Notes: a model not told the origin generated them from the sequence alone. Shown: positions 1-8,718, counted from the first letter of the stretch. The stretch: 64,000 nt of DNA from Sphingorhabdus sp. EL138 (GCF_900258045.1 NZ_OGVD01000004.1:1302001-1366000), one strand, 5' to 3'. Made by a program: numbers and translations.

Positions 1-1630
1 GGGGAGCTTCCGCATTCGCGTCCTCCCCTGTTTCTGCCTCGGCTTCAGCAGCCGGAGCAGCTTCTTCCTCGTCGTCAAACCAGTGCGCACGAGCGGCCAT
101 GATAATCTCATTGCCCTGCTCTTCGGTCAGACCATATTGCGCCAGTACGCCATCGGGCTCAGGCTTGCGATTGTCGTTGCGGCGGCGTGGTTCGGCTTTG
201 CGCTTCAGGACCAGCTCGTCGGTTGCCAGATCGGCAACATCGTCAAGGGTCTTGAGGCCCGCTTTACCCAAGGTCACCAGCATGGCTTCGGTCATGTAAG
301 GCAGTTCGGCAATGGCATCTTCAACGCCAAGCTCGGTACGCTCTGCCTTGGCAGCGGCTTCCCGGCGCTCCAACGCTTCCAGCGCACGGCTTTGCAGCTC
401 GGCCGCCAGTTCATCGTCAAAGCCTTCGATATTGGAAAGCTCTTCCGGAGCGACATAAGCGACTTCTTCCATTTCGCTGAAGCCTTCGGCGACCAGGAGC
501 TGCGACAGTGTCTCATCCACGTCGAGATCTTCCTGGAACATCGCGGTGCGGACAGCAAATTCGGCCTGACGCTTCTCGCTGCTGTCGGCTTCGGTCATGA
601 TGTCGATGGCCAAACCGGTCAATTGTGACGCGAGACGGACATTCTGTCCGCGGCGCCCAATGGCAAGGCTGAGCTGATCATCAGGAACAACCACTTCGAT
701 GCGGCCTTCTTCTTCGTCGATCAACACGCGGCTCACCGTTGCAGGCTGCAGTGCGTTCACCACAAATGTCGCGATATCGTCGGACCAAGGAATGATGTCG
801 ATTTTCTCGCCCTGCATTTCCTGCACGACGGCCTGAACGCGGCTACCCTTCATACCCACACAGGCACCAACCGGATCGATTGAGCTGTCCTGGCTGATCA
901 CACCGATTTTGGCGCGGCTGCCGGGGTCACGGGCGGCGGCTTTAATCTCGATAATGCCGTCATAAATTTCAGGAACTTCCTGAGCAAACAAGAGCTTCAT
1001 GAAATCGGGATGCGCGCGAGACAGAAAAATCTGTGGTCCGCGGTTTTCACGGCGGACATTCATGATCAGCGAACGGACGCGGTCGCCAACACGAGCGGCT
1101 TCGCGCGGAATTTGCTGATCGCGGCGGATAACGCCTTCGGTGCGGCCCAAGTCAACGACGACATGGCCGAATTCAACCGATTTCACGACACCAGTGATGA
1201 TTTCACCAGCGCGGTCCTTAAATTCTTCAAACTGCCGCTCACGCTCTGCGTCGCGGACTTTCTGGAAGATAACCTGTTTCGCGGACTGCGCATCAATCCG
1301 GCCAAGATCAACAGCAGGCAGAGGGTCAACGATAAAGTCACCCAGTTTCGAACCTTTTTCGAGCTTTTCAGCCTGCTTCAGGTCAACCTGCTTGAAATAA
1401 TCTTCGACTTCCTCGACCACCTCAACCACACGCCAGAGACGCAAGTCGCCGGTTTGCAGGTCGAGCTTGGCGCGAATGTCATTCTCTGCGCCGTAACGGG
1501 CCCGCGCGGCTTTCTGGATCGCTTCTTCCATCGCTTCAACGACGATGGTCTTGTCGATCATCTTCTCCGATGCAACGGCATTGGCGATAGCTAGCAATTC
1601 AGCCTTATTTGCAGAAATGGCACTGGCCAT
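1..1630 (-). CDS. nusA: Transcription termination/antitermination factor NusA (3' end outside window)
   Basis: NusA binds RNA polymerase and nascent RNA and modulates pausing, termination and antitermination. The minus-strand reading frame opens at an ATG at 1628-1630 (MASAISANKAEL) and stays open to the window edge, giving about 543 codons. It shows the usual order: N-terminal polymerase-binding domain, S1 domain around residues 135-200 (GEIITGVVKSVEFGHVVVD), two KH domains with IGRRGQNVRLA in the second, then an acidic C-terminal part with helix-hairpin-helix-like repeats (SNIEGFDDELAAELQ) and a D/E/A-rich tail. The start codon lies 2 bases after the rimP stop, so the two are almost certainly co-translated, the standard rimP-nusA(-infB) order. 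The stop is not seen. Confidence 0.97.
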   Translation of the reverse strand, partial: MASAISANKAELLAIANAVASEKMIDKTIVVEAMEEAIQKAARARYGAENDIRAKLDLQTGDLRLWRVVEVVEEVEDYFKQVDLKQAEKLEKGSKLGDFIVDPLPAVDLGRIDAQSAKQVIFQKVRDAERERQFEEFKDRAGEIITGVVKSVEFGHVVVDLGRTEGVIRRDQQIPREAARVGDRVRSLIMNVRRENRGPQIFLSRAHPDFMKLLFAQEVPEIYDGIIEIKAAARDPGSRAKIGVISQDSSIDPVGACVGMKGSRVQAVVQEMQGEKIDIIPWSDDIATFVVNALQPATVSRVLIDEEEGRIEVVVPDDQLSLAIGRRGQNVRLASQLTGLAIDIMTEADSSEKRQAEFAVRTAMFQEDLDVDETLSQLLVAEGFSEMEEVAYVAPEELSNIEGFDDELAAELQSRALEALERREAAAKAERTELGVEDAIAELPYMTEAMLVTLGKAGLKTLDDVADLATDELVLKRKAEPRRRNDNRKPEPDGVLAQYGLTEEQGNEIIMAARAHWFDDEEEAAPAAEAEAETGEDANAEAP

Positions 1631-1632
1631 GA

Positions 1633-2184
1633 TTAGTCTTCCTGTTCTTCGTTTAGAGTATCTTCTTCAATTTCATCCGCGCCATCGGCAGAAACCGGAA
1701 TGGTCGCAGCAATCAGGGCATCGGTCAGAATCAGTTTTGCGCTATGCACATTGTCGAGAGTGGTCGTTTGACGCCCCGCCTTCTTGTCGTCAATCGCTAT
1801 TATCTCACCTTCGATGCCGTCTAGCAAGCCGCGCAATTGTTTCTTGCCCGAAACCGCCTCGATCAGATTGATCCGCGCTTCATGCCCGACCCAATTCGCA
1901 TAATCTTTTGCGCGGGTTAGCGGGCGGTCAATGCCGGGCGAGCTGACTTCGAGCCGGTAGGCATCCTCAATCGGATCGCGCCCCTCTTCTTCCAGTACAT
2001 CAAATTTTTCTGAAATCCGCCGTGACAAGGCCGCGCAATCATCAATGCCGAGCTGCCCCGTCTCTGGCCGCTCCGCCATGATCTGCAAGGTTGGCTCATC
2101 GGCACCTGACACAAACTGCACGCGCACCAGTTCAAAACCCAAAGCTTCCGCTTCCGGTTCGATCAGGTTCACAATGGCAGTCAT
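1633..2184 (-). CDS. rimP: Ribosome maturation factor RimP
   Basis: RimP assists 30S subunit assembly. The protein has the family features: LIEPEAEALGFELVRVQF at the N terminus, the central LEVSSPGIDRPLTRAKDY motif and a C-terminal SH3-like part, with an acidic tail (DEIEEDTLNEEQED). Length of 183 residues is normal to slightly long for alphaproteobacteria. An open frame extends three codons upstream to a TTG, but the ATG at 2182-2184 is the better start. It is first in the rimP-nusA operon; the 2 base gap to nusA suggests coupling. Family assignment is firm; the start is a little uncertain because no strong ribosome binding site is visible. Confidence 0.95.
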   Translation of the reverse strand: MTAIVNLIEPEAEALGFELVRVQFVSGADEPTLQIMAERPETGQLGIDDCAALSRRISEKFDVLEEEGRDPIEDAYRLEVSSPGIDRPLTRAKDYANWVGHEARINLIEAVSGKKQLRGLLDGIEGEIIAIDDKKAGRQTTTLDNVHSAKLILTDALIAATIPVSADGADEIEEDTLNEEQED

Positions 2185-2211
2185 ATCCGTCAAATCTTGC
2201 TCTTTCTTTCA

Positions 2212-2291
2212 TCGTCATCCCAGCGAAAGCTGGGATCTCCCTAAGCATTGCGCCTCTTTTAAAGAGATTCCAGCTTACGCTGGAATGACGA
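2212..2291. repeat. REP/MITE-like composite inverted repeat
   Basis: Two perfect 8-bp hairpins lie back to back: ATCCCAGC-GAAA-GCTGGGAT (2217-2236) and ATTCCAGC-TTAC-GCTGGAAT (2267-2286). The outer edges are also inverted copies (TCGTCAT at 2212-2218 and ATGACGA at 2285-2291), so the whole 80-base unit is a nested, imperfect palindrome. It lies in the gap between rimP and the aquaporin gene. Dispersed repeats with a CCCAGCGAAAGCTGGG type core are known from many proteobacteria. Only one copy was noticed in this window, so its dispersed nature is inferred. Confidence 0.6.
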
Positions 2292-2391
2292 ATGAGTTTT
2301 TGCGCCGGCCCCGTTTGGCGCCAGCCCCTTCAAAATCTCACAATGTTGGGATGACTGCTATTTAGGGATTGATTCCCAAATTTGCAACGTC

Positions 2392-3072
2392 TTAATTTTG
2401 GGTGGCAGGCGGAGGCGCAAATAACCAGCGCGTGACCATCCATGCGAGGGCCGCACCGGCAAACTGGGCGGCGACAAATCCGATCACGTCCGCTGGGGCG
2501 ATTCCGGCAAAGCTGTTGGAAAAAGCGCGGCCAACGGTAATCGCCGGATTGGCAAAGCTGGTCGAGCTGGTGAACCAATATCCCGCAGAGATATAGAGCC
2601 CGACCGCTGGTGCCACCCAATCGGGTCGGAACCGCACCGTCCCCAATATTGTGAACAGCAGACCGAAGGTGGCGATCAATTCCCCGAGCCATTGGCCGCC
2701 GCCGGTGCGTGCCTTTTCGCTGAGCTGGAAAACCGGCAATTCAAACATGATATGGGCCGCCCAGACACCAATCAGACCACCGATCAGTTGCGCAGTGACA
2801 AACAAAACGCCAACATTCAGTGTCAGTTCTTTGCGCAAGATCATGACAAAAGTGACTGCCGGATTGAAATGAGCACCGGATATCGGCGCCAATATGGCGA
2901 TCAGCACGAATAATATCGCTCCGGTTGCCAGCGTATTGCCAAGCAGAGCGACGGCGACATTCCCGCCTGCCAGATTTTCCGCCATGATCCCGGAGCCCAC
3001 CACGGTGACAAACAGGAAAAACGATCCCAGCGCCTCGGCACCGAGCTTTTGCGCCCTCGAAAATTCCCCCAT
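2392..3072 (-). CDS. MIP-family aquaporin/aquaglyceroporin in an arsenic operon (AqpS-like)
   Basis: A channel of the major intrinsic protein family, 226 residues with six predicted membrane helices and the two half-helix signature loops, HFNPAV in the first half and FANPAI in the second. The open frame reaches upstream to a TTG at 3099 inside the end of arsI, but the ATG at 3070-3072 (MGEFSRAQKLGAEALG) fits the family start and leaves a 17-base gap after the arsI stop. In Sinorhizobium meliloti an aquaglyceroporin, AqpS, sits in an ars operon and lets arsenite leave the cell down its gradient; position directly behind arsR and arsI suggests a similar role here. Substrate choice (arsenite, methylarsenite, glycerol or water) is inferred from context only. 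Confidence 0.85.
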   Translation of the reverse strand: MGEFSRAQKLGAEALGSFFLFVTVVGSGIMAENLAGGNVAVALLGNTLATGAILFVLIAILAPISGAHFNPAVTFVMILRKELTLNVGVLFVTAQLIGGLIGVWAAHIMFELPVFQLSEKARTGGGQWLGELIATFGLLFTILGTVRFRPDWVAPAVGLYISAGYWFTSSTSFANPAITVGRAFSNSFAGIAPADVIGFVAAQFAGAALAWMVTRWLFAPPPATQN

Positions 3073-3089
3073 TTTAATCGCTCTCGGCT

Positions 3090-3509
3090 TCAGCAACAAC
3101 TCACGCTGGCTTCGCTCTGCTTCAGTTGCGGCGGCTTCCCATAGTGAGTCACCTGCCCGTCCGTGTGGAAAACTTCCCAGATCAATCCGTCAGGGTCGCT
3201 GGTCCAGTTTTTCTCTGATGAGGCGTAACAACAGGTTGTTGCGCCTTCTTCGAACCGCGGACCGGCGGCATCCTGCACCCGTTGATAGGCCGTCTCCAAC
3301 TCTTCGAGATTTTCTGCCTGCAGGCCAACATGGGCAATGCCCGTCTGATCGCTGGCAGGTTCAATCGAAAAATTGATGTACGGGTCATCCAGCATCCATT
3401 TGATGTAATCGGGCTTCACGACAGCAGGCTGCTCGCCAAATAGCTTTGCGTAATAGGTCCGGGATTTTTCGAGGTCCGAGACTTTCAGATTGAGGTGAAA
3501 TCTTTTCAT
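3090..3509 (-). CDS. arsI: ArsI/CadI-family vicinal oxygen chelate dioxygenase (C-As lyase-like)
   Basis: A 139-residue glyoxalase/dioxygenase-fold protein. ArsI enzymes use Fe(II) and oxygen to split the carbon-arsenic bond of trivalent methyl- and aryl-arsenicals; CadI proteins are close relatives induced by cadmium. Likely metal ligands are the His in MKRFHLNLKVS, the His in GIAHVGLQ and the Glu in IWEVF. The family hallmark vicinal cysteines that bind the arsenical are present in TTCCYASSEKNWTSDPDG, and the protein ends in a second Cys pair. The ATG at 3507-3509 overlaps the arsR stop by four bases (ATGA) and has a good GGAAGGA site; the longer frame to 3530 is unlikely. Lyase versus CadI-type metal binding cannot be separated by sequence alone. 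Confidence 0.85.
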   Translation of the reverse strand: MKRFHLNLKVSDLEKSRTYYAKLFGEQPAVVKPDYIKWMLDDPYINFSIEPASDQTGIAHVGLQAENLEELETAYQRVQDAAGPRFEEGATTCCYASSEKNWTSDPDGLIWEVFHTDGQVTHYGKPPQLKQSEASVSCC

Positions 3510-3853
3510 GCGTCTTGTCCTTCCATACATGTTTCGGCCGCGTCTGCGGGCAGGCAGTCATCGCCCGCGCAGCAATTTTCCAAAAGAAACGCCATCAACC
3601 GGTTCATCGCCTGAAAATCGGCGCGATAGATGATCGAACGACCATCCCTTTCATCGCTCACCACGCCGCCATTTTTCAGGTGCGACAGGTGAAAGGATAG
3701 CGAGCTGGCCGGCATATCGAGTTGTTTGGCGATCTGCCCCGCCGGCAATCCGCTGCGCCCCGCCTGCACCAGCAAGCGAAATATCGCCAGACGATGTTCC
3801 TGCGCCAGGGCAGAGAGAGCGTCGACGGCTGTGTGATTTCGAATCGTTTCCAT
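3506..3853 (-). CDS. arsR: ArsR/SmtB-family transcriptional repressor
   Basis: A 115-residue winged-helix repressor that normally leaves DNA when it binds As(III) or a related metalloid. The recognition helix region reads SSLSFHLSHLKNGGVV. The classical ELCVCDL metal site in the DNA-binding helix is absent (the matching stretch is AGQIAKQLDMPAS). Instead cysteines cluster at the C terminus: Cys94, Cys95, Cys100 and Cys109 (LENCCAGDDC), very like Acidithiobacillus ferrooxidans ArsR, where Cys95, Cys96 and Cys102 bind arsenite. The frame is open for 22 codons upstream, but the ATG at 3851-3853 (METIRNHTAVDALSAL) matches the family. The start is only 7 bases from the -10 box, so the message may be leaderless. 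It heads the arsR-arsI-aquaporin operon. Confidence 0.92.
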   Translation of the reverse strand: METIRNHTAVDALSALAQEHRLAIFRLLVQAGRSGLPAGQIAKQLDMPASSLSFHLSHLKNGGVVSDERDGRSIIYRADFQAMNRLMAFLLENCCAGDDCLPADAAETCMEGQDA

Positions 3854-3889
3854 ATTTCCAGTATTATCGAAATACAAACGCAGAGTCAA
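3853..3889 (-). promoter_or_regulatory. arsR promoter with overlapping operator
   Basis: On the minus strand a TTGACT -35 box (3884-3889) is followed after exactly 17 bases by a TAATAC -10 box (3861-3866). An inverted repeat, TATTTC and GAAATA separated by 10 bases (3853-3874), covers the -10 box and runs to the start codon. This is the expected layout for ArsR autorepression, where the repressor blocks polymerase. Only 7 bases separate the -10 box from the ATG, so transcription should begin at or next to the start codon. Confidence 0.75.
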
Positions 3890-3931
3890 TCTCCGCGGCC
3901 CTTTCGCAAACTTCGACAACCAGGAACGCGC

Positions 3932-4906
3932 TTAGACTGCCACCAGATTGTAAACGAGCTGAGCGACGTAGATGACCAAGAGGATAGCCCCCTCCCACCG
4001 CGTTATCCGCCGCCCGGTGGCCGCGAAGATCATCAGCAAGACAGAGATAGCGATCAACAAAGGCAGGCCATAGCTGGTGATCTCACCGGGAATAGTACCC
4101 GGCGCAATCACCGCCGTTACCCCGCCGATCAGCAGCAGGTTAAAGATGTTCGAACCTAGCACATTGCCCAGCGCAACCGCACTCGCCCCCTTGTAAGCCG
4201 CAATGACCGAAGTGACGAGTTCCGGCAGCGATGTTCCGATAGCAATGACAGTCAGACCGATAACAGCCTCACTCATACCGACAAGGCGCGCCAAATCAAC
4301 CGCTCCCTCAACCAGCCAGCGTCCGCCAGCAATGATCAGCACAATGCCTCCGATCAGGATAAGAATGGAACGCCAGAGCGGCCCCTCATCATGTAAATGT
4401 GTATCGGTCACTTCAAGTGCCTCTGCTTTTTCATGCAATGCACTAGCCCCTACAGGCTGGGTTTTCTCGGCCCAGTAGGCGTAACTGAGATAGGCGCAGA
4501 GCAAGATCAGAAAAGCGGCGCCGATGGTGATAGTAATCCCGCTGGTGCTAGCTACAAACCAGAGGATGATAGTGGCGACCAGCGCTAAACCGCCGTCACG
4601 CCATAGCGGTCCACGCGGCACGACCATCGGCAATATCAAGGAGGCCGTGCCCAGGATCAGCAGACTGTTGGCGAGATTCGAGCCCACAACATTACCCCAG
4701 GCAATACCAGGCGACCCTGCCCGCGCTGCCTCTACGCTAGCCACCAGTTCAGGCGCCGACGTTCCAAAACCGACAATTGTGAGACCTATGAGCAGTTGCG
4801 ACATACCCGCACGCTCAGCGACACGCACCGCTCCCCGAACAAGCAATTCACCGCCGCCGATCAAGACTACAAAACCAGCCAACAGGGTGAAAATTGCGAT
4901 CAGCAT
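3932..4906 (-). CDS. CaCA-family Ca2+/Na+ (or Ca2+/H+) antiporter, YrbG-like
   Basis: A 324-residue inner-membrane exchanger with about ten membrane helices in two homologous halves of opposite orientation. Each half carries the family alpha motif: GFGTSAPELVASVEA near residue 46 and AIGTSLPELVTSVIA near residue 222, each followed by a second GNVVGSN / GNVLGSN motif. A hydrophilic loop rich in acidic and His residues (residues about 150-175, ALEVTDTHLHDEG) separates the halves. It most likely exports calcium in exchange for Na+ or H+. The gene starts 12 bases after the argG stop and is probably cotranscribed with argG, although no functional link is evident. Ion specificity is not decided by the sequence. 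Confidence 0.9.
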   Translation of the reverse strand: MLIAIFTLLAGFVVLIGGGELLVRGAVRVAERAGMSQLLIGLTIVGFGTSAPELVASVEAARAGSPGIAWGNVVGSNLANSLLILGTASLILPMVVPRGPLWRDGGLALVATIILWFVASTSGITITIGAAFLILLCAYLSYAYWAEKTQPVGASALHEKAEALEVTDTHLHDEGPLWRSILILIGGIVLIIAGGRWLVEGAVDLARLVGMSEAVIGLTVIAIGTSLPELVTSVIAAYKGASAVALGNVLGSNIFNLLLIGGVTAVIAPGTIPGEITSYGLPLLIAISVLLMIFAATGRRITRWEGAILLVIYVAQLVYNLVAV

Positions 4907-4917
4907 CCTAGGTTATC

Positions 4918-6147
4918 TTAACCGTCGCGCTTGCCAAGCAATCGAAGCCGCAGAGCGTTGAGCTTGATAAAACCTTCCGCATCCTTCTGGTCATAGGCGC
5001 CGGCATCATCCTCAAAAGTCACCACATCTTCGCTATAAAGGTTGAAGTTAACATCGGCCTTCCGGCCAACAACATTGACCGACCCTTTGTATAATTTGAG
5101 CCTTACCGTGCCGGTTACCCGCTCCTGGCTCTTGTCGATCGCTGCCTGCAGCATCTCACGCTCTGGCGCGAACCAAAAGCCGTTATAGACAAGTTCCGCA
5201 TAGCGTGGGGCCAGTTCATCCTTCATATGCGCCGCGCCACTGTCGAGGGTTAATTGCTCGATCCCGCGGTGCGCTGCGTGATAAATGGTACCGCCGGGCG
5301 TTTCGTACATGCCCCGTGATTTCATCCCGACAAAGCGGTTCTCGACCAGATCGAGCCGGCCAATACCGTGCTCACGGCCATAGTCATTGAGTTTTTCAAG
5401 CAAGATCGCAGGGCTCATGCCTTCGCCATTAATAGCGACACCATCACCGCGTTCAAAGTCTATGGTTATATATTCCGGCTTGTCCGGCGCATCTTCCGGG
5501 TGGTTTGTGCGGGAGTAGACATAATCGGGGACCTCTTCCCAAGGGTCCTCCAATATCTTGCCCTCAGAAGAGGTATGAAGCATATTGGCATCAGTTGAGA
5601 AAGGCGCTTCCCCGCGCTTGTCCTTAGGTACCGGTATCTGATGTTTCTCGGCAAACTCGATCAATCTTGTCCGACTGGTCAGATCCCATTCCCGCCAAGG
5701 CGCGATAACCTTCACCTCCGGATTGAGGCCATAATAGCCAAGCTCGAAGCGAATTTGATCATTACCTTTGCCGGTAGCACCATGTGCAACGGCATCTGCT
5801 CCGGTCAACTTGGCGATCTCGATCTGGCGCTTGGAAATTAGCGGTCGAGCGATGGATGTACCGAGCAGATAAAGCCCCTCATAAAGCGCATTGGCCCGCA
5901 TCATCGGAAAGACATAATCTTTCACGAATTCTTCGCGCAAATCGTCGATAAAGATATGTTCCGGCTTAACGCCCAGCAGTTCAGCCGTCTTACGTGCGGG
6001 CTCCAGCTCTTCACCCTGCCCGAGATCGGCGGTGAAGGTAACAACCTCACAGCCATATTCCTGTTGCAGCCATTTCAGAATAACACTGGTATCAAGTCCG
6101 CCGGAAAAGGCCAGAACCACACGCTTTACGGAATCGCTCATGCTCAT
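4918..6147 (-). CDS. argG: Argininosuccinate synthase
   Basis: ArgG joins citrulline and aspartate using ATP to form argininosuccinate, the penultimate step of arginine synthesis. The 409-residue protein has the ATP pyrophosphatase P-loop [17 protein letters not shown] near the N terminus, the conserved [17 protein letters not shown] motif, and the C-terminal tetramer part ([21 protein letters not shown]). Length is typical. Two starts are possible, ATG at 6147 or two codons later at 6141 (MSDSVKRVV). It is first of a likely two-gene unit with the downstream calcium exchanger. Confidence 0.97.
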   Translation of the reverse strand: MSMSDSVKRVVLAFSGGLDTSVILKWLQQEYGCEVVTFTADLGQGEELEPARKTAELLGVKPEHIFIDDLREEFVKDYVFPMMRANALYEGLYLLGTSIARPLISKRQIEIAKLTGADAVAHGATGKGNDQIRFELGYYGLNPEVKVIAPWREWDLTSRTRLIEFAEKHQIPVPKDKRGEAPFSTDANMLHTSSEGKILEDPWEEVPDYVYSRTNHPEDAPDKPEYITIDFERGDGVAINGEGMSPAILLEKLNDYGREHGIGRLDLVENRFVGMKSRGMYETPGGTIYHAAHRGIEQLTLDSGAAHMKDELAPRYAELVYNGFWFAPEREMLQAAIDKSQERVTGTVRLKLYKGSVNVVGRKADVNFNLYSEDVVTFEDDAGAYDQKDAEGFIKLNALRLRLLGKRDG

Positions 6148-6230
6148 ACTTTCAAAAAGAGAATTTCGCCGCGCCTAACAGGCTCCATATTTGTAAGCAA
6201 TATGATATGCAGGGTTGAGAGGAGGAAAAC

Positions 6231-6674
6231 ATGGCAGAAGCAAAAAACAAGACAAGAGAGAATAATGGTGATGTGAACGCTTTCATTGCCAATGTCGAAC
6301 ATGATGGGCGCCGAGCGGACGCCATGGAATTGCTCGATATGTTCAAGGACATAACCGGCGAAGAACCCAAAATGTGGGGAGAGAGCATCGTCGGCTTTGG
6401 CAGTTATCATTATAAATATGACAGCGGGCGTGAAGGCGATATGTGCCGGTCAGGGTTTTCGCCCAGAAAACAAAATCTAAGTCTCTACGTATTGGGCTGT
6501 ACCAGTGAACAGGAGAACATAGCGAAACAATCGGAATTGCTTGAAAAGCTGGGGCCGCACAAACGCGGATCCTCGTGTCTTTACATCACCCGGCTTGATC
6601 GGATTGATCGCGGCATACTGACAGAACTCATCGCATTCGACAAAGTGGCGATGGACAACAAATATCCTCGATAA
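6231..6674 (+). CDS. DUF1801 domain protein
   Basis: A 147-residue cytosolic protein of the YdhG/YdeI-like DUF1801 family. The family signature is visible: RRADAMELLDMFKDITGEEPKMWGESIVGFG in pieces (residues about 26-57, key residues W and GFGSYHYKY), and the C-terminal KRGSSCLYITRLDRID segment. The molecular function is not established. A strong GAGAGGAGG ribosome binding site precedes the ATG. It stands alone on the plus strand between argG and cfa, convergent with cfa. Confidence 0.85.
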   Translation: MAEAKNKTRENNGDVNAFIANVEHDGRRADAMELLDMFKDITGEEPKMWGESIVGFGSYHYKYDSGREGDMCRSGFSPRKQNLSLYVLGCTSEQENIAKQSELLEKLGPHKRGSSCLYITRLDRIDRGILTELIAFDKVAMDNKYPR

Positions 6675-6690
6675 CCGATTTACCCAACAA

Positions 6691-7929
6691 TCAGGCGTTT
6701 AAGGTCTGCTCGACCTCTCCGATATAATCGCGCGTCAAGGGCAATGTATGCCGGTTCCGGCTGAACTGAATCTGATAATTACACATGCTGCCGCTCTCAA
6801 ACGCCGCCGTGGCACCCGCCAGATAAAAGGTCCAGAGCCGGAAGAATCGCTCATCATATAGAGCGACAATCTTTTCTTTATTTGCCACAGTCCGCTTGTA
6901 CCATTCACGCAAAGTCAGCGCATAATGCAGCCGAAGTGTCTCAATATCCGTTGCCATCAACCGGAAATGCTCGCTGGCCTCGACCGTCTCACTCAATGCA
7001 GGAATATACCCTCCGGGAAAGATATATTTACGAGTGAAGGCGTCAGTGGTTCCCGGCTTGCCCATCCGTCCGATCGTGTGGAGCAGCATAACCCCGTCGT
7101 CAGTCATCAGATTGGCCGCACAACGAAAAAAGGTTTTGAAATTCGGTACACCGACATGCTCAAACATGCCGACAGAAACTATACGATCAAACTGCCCGGC
7201 ATCGCGCTCGGCAAGGTCACGATAGTCGATCAACTCAAATTGGACCTTGTCTGCAACGCCCTCTCTTTCCGCCCGCTCCTGAGCGACTTTCAGCTGCTCT
7301 TCGCTCAGCGTAATGCCTAGCACATCAACACCAAATTTTTGATTTAGATAGAGTGCCATCCCGCCCCAGCCGCAGCCGATATCCAGCACGCGCTGGCCTG
7401 CCTTCAGATCCAGCTTTGCTGCGATATGGGCCTTCTTGTCCAGTTGAGCCTGCTCAAGCGTATTGTCTGGGTCAGTCCAATAGGCACAGCTATATTGCAT
7501 GTCTTTGTCGAGAAACAGCTCATAGAGATCACGGCTAAGGTCATAGTGATGGGCAACATTGGCCTTGGATCGGCGCTGTCCGTTGATACTATCCAAACGC
7601 GCAGCAATGAGGCTTTTGACTTTCTTGAAAGCGCTGGGATCACTCAGGCGGCCGCCTCTTTCCCAACGCTTGTTGGCACGCAGTAGCTGGACCAATTCCA
7701 TGATATCACCCTGCTCGACAACAAGGCGCCCATCCATAAAAGTTTCGGCAGCACCCAGGCGCGGATCGAGCAATATCTGCCGCATCACGCCTTTGTCGGT
7801 CAAACGCACAGCGACATCCGGAAAGCCGGTTTCCGATTTCCCAAATTTTTCCGTCGACCCATCAGCATGAGCTACTGTAATTGATCCTCTTGTTACTACG
7901 CTCCCAAGAAAGCGACCCAATATGGACAT
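6691..7929 (-). CDS. cfa: Cyclopropane-fatty-acyl-phospholipid synthase family protein
   Basis: CFA synthases transfer a methylene group from S-adenosylmethionine to cis double bonds of membrane phospholipids, often on entry into stationary phase or under acid or solvent stress. The 412-residue protein has an N-terminal lipid-binding part and a C-terminal methyltransferase. Visible motifs are the SAM loop VLDIGCGWGGMALYL, the substrate-side KDMQYSCAYW, VGMFEHVG and the C-terminal CNYQIQFSRNRHTLP. A GAGGAG ribosome site stands just before the ATG. It lies 27 bases after the molybdopterin oxidoreductase gene on the same strand and may share its transcript. Confidence 0.93.
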   Translation of the reverse strand: MSILGRFLGSVVTRGSITVAHADGSTEKFGKSETGFPDVAVRLTDKGVMRQILLDPRLGAAETFMDGRLVVEQGDIMELVQLLRANKRWERGGRLSDPSAFKKVKSLIAARLDSINGQRRSKANVAHHYDLSRDLYELFLDKDMQYSCAYWTDPDNTLEQAQLDKKAHIAAKLDLKAGQRVLDIGCGWGGMALYLNQKFGVDVLGITLSEEQLKVAQERAEREGVADKVQFELIDYRDLAERDAGQFDRIVSVGMFEHVGVPNFKTFFRCAANLMTDDGVMLLHTIGRMGKPGTTDAFTRKYIFPGGYIPALSETVEASEHFRLMATDIETLRLHYALTLREWYKRTVANKEKIVALYDERFFRLWTFYLAGATAAFESGSMCNYQIQFSRNRHTLPLTRDYIGEVEQTLNA

Positions 7930-7956
7930 CCATTGCTCCTCAGCACAAAAAACCCG

Positions 7957-8718
7957 TTAAATTCCTGCATACCATTCGTAGCTGCCGACATCTTCCCAAT
8001 ATCCGCCCTTGCCTTCACCGATATTGTCCAGAGTGGCAACCGCTTCAATCCCGGTAACATATTTTGCATGTTTATAGCCCAGCTGCCGCTCTACGCGCAG
8101 CCTCAGAGGTGCACCATTTTCAATCGGTACAGATTCACCGTTCAGTCGATGCGCCATGATCGTTTGAGGATGGAAAGCGTCGAGCAGGTCAATGCTTTCA
8201 TAATATGGTCGTCCGCCAAGCCGATCAGCGCAGTGGAAAACCAAAAATTTCGCACTGTCTTGCAGTTGCGCCAAGTCGAGTAACAATTTGAGTGGCACTC
8301 CGGTCCATTGGCCAATAGCGCTCCAGCCCTCAACACAGTCGTGCCGGGTGATCTGCGTACGCTGCGGCATTGACAACAAGGCTGCCAAAGAAAAATTTTG
8401 AGGTTTCTTGAACAGCCCGGTCAAGCGCAATTGCCAGTCTGCGAAGCCCTGTGCCGCGCTGGCCGCATAGTCTGGAGTCCCTGGATCGCGCGTACCATTT
8501 GCTCGGAATTTCGGAGACAGGTCCTTGATGCTATATTCGCTGGCTAGCTCCATCCGGTCACCCAGAGCGCGCTGGACCAGAAAATTTGCATCCTCTGCAC
8601 TACCCAATATGTTCTGGAAAGTCTGGTTGCGGCTGAGTGCATCACAACCACTCAGCAAACTGCCAGCGCCAAGTGCGCCAGTGGTAATGAGAGTTCGCCG
8701 GCTAAGCATCTTACGCAT
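7957..8718 (-). CDS. Molybdopterin-dependent oxidoreductase, sulfite-oxidase fold (YedY/MsrP-like)
   Basis: A 253-residue periplasmic enzyme of the sulfite oxidase superfamily. The N terminus has a twin-arginine motif (SRRTLITTG) followed by a lipobox-like LLSGC, so it should be Tat-exported and perhaps lipidated. The conserved cysteine that ligates molybdenum is in ITRHDCVEGWSAIGQWTGV; RVERQLGYKHAKYV near the C terminus is also typical. In MsrP such enzymes repair periplasmic methionine sulfoxide with electrons from a heme b membrane partner. The gene overlaps the upstream cytochrome b gene by eight bases, so the pair very likely works together. The substrate is not known. Confidence 0.85.
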   Translation of the reverse strand: MRKMLSRRTLITTGALGAGSLLSGCDALSRNQTFQNILGSAEDANFLVQRALGDRMELASEYSIKDLSPKFRANGTRDPGTPDYAASAAQGFADWQLRLTGLFKKPQNFSLAALLSMPQRTQITRHDCVEGWSAIGQWTGVPLKLLLDLAQLQDSAKFLVFHCADRLGGRPYYESIDLLDAFHPQTIMAHRLNGESVPIENGAPLRLRVERQLGYKHAKYVTGIEAVATLDNIGEGKGGYWEDVGSYEWYAGI

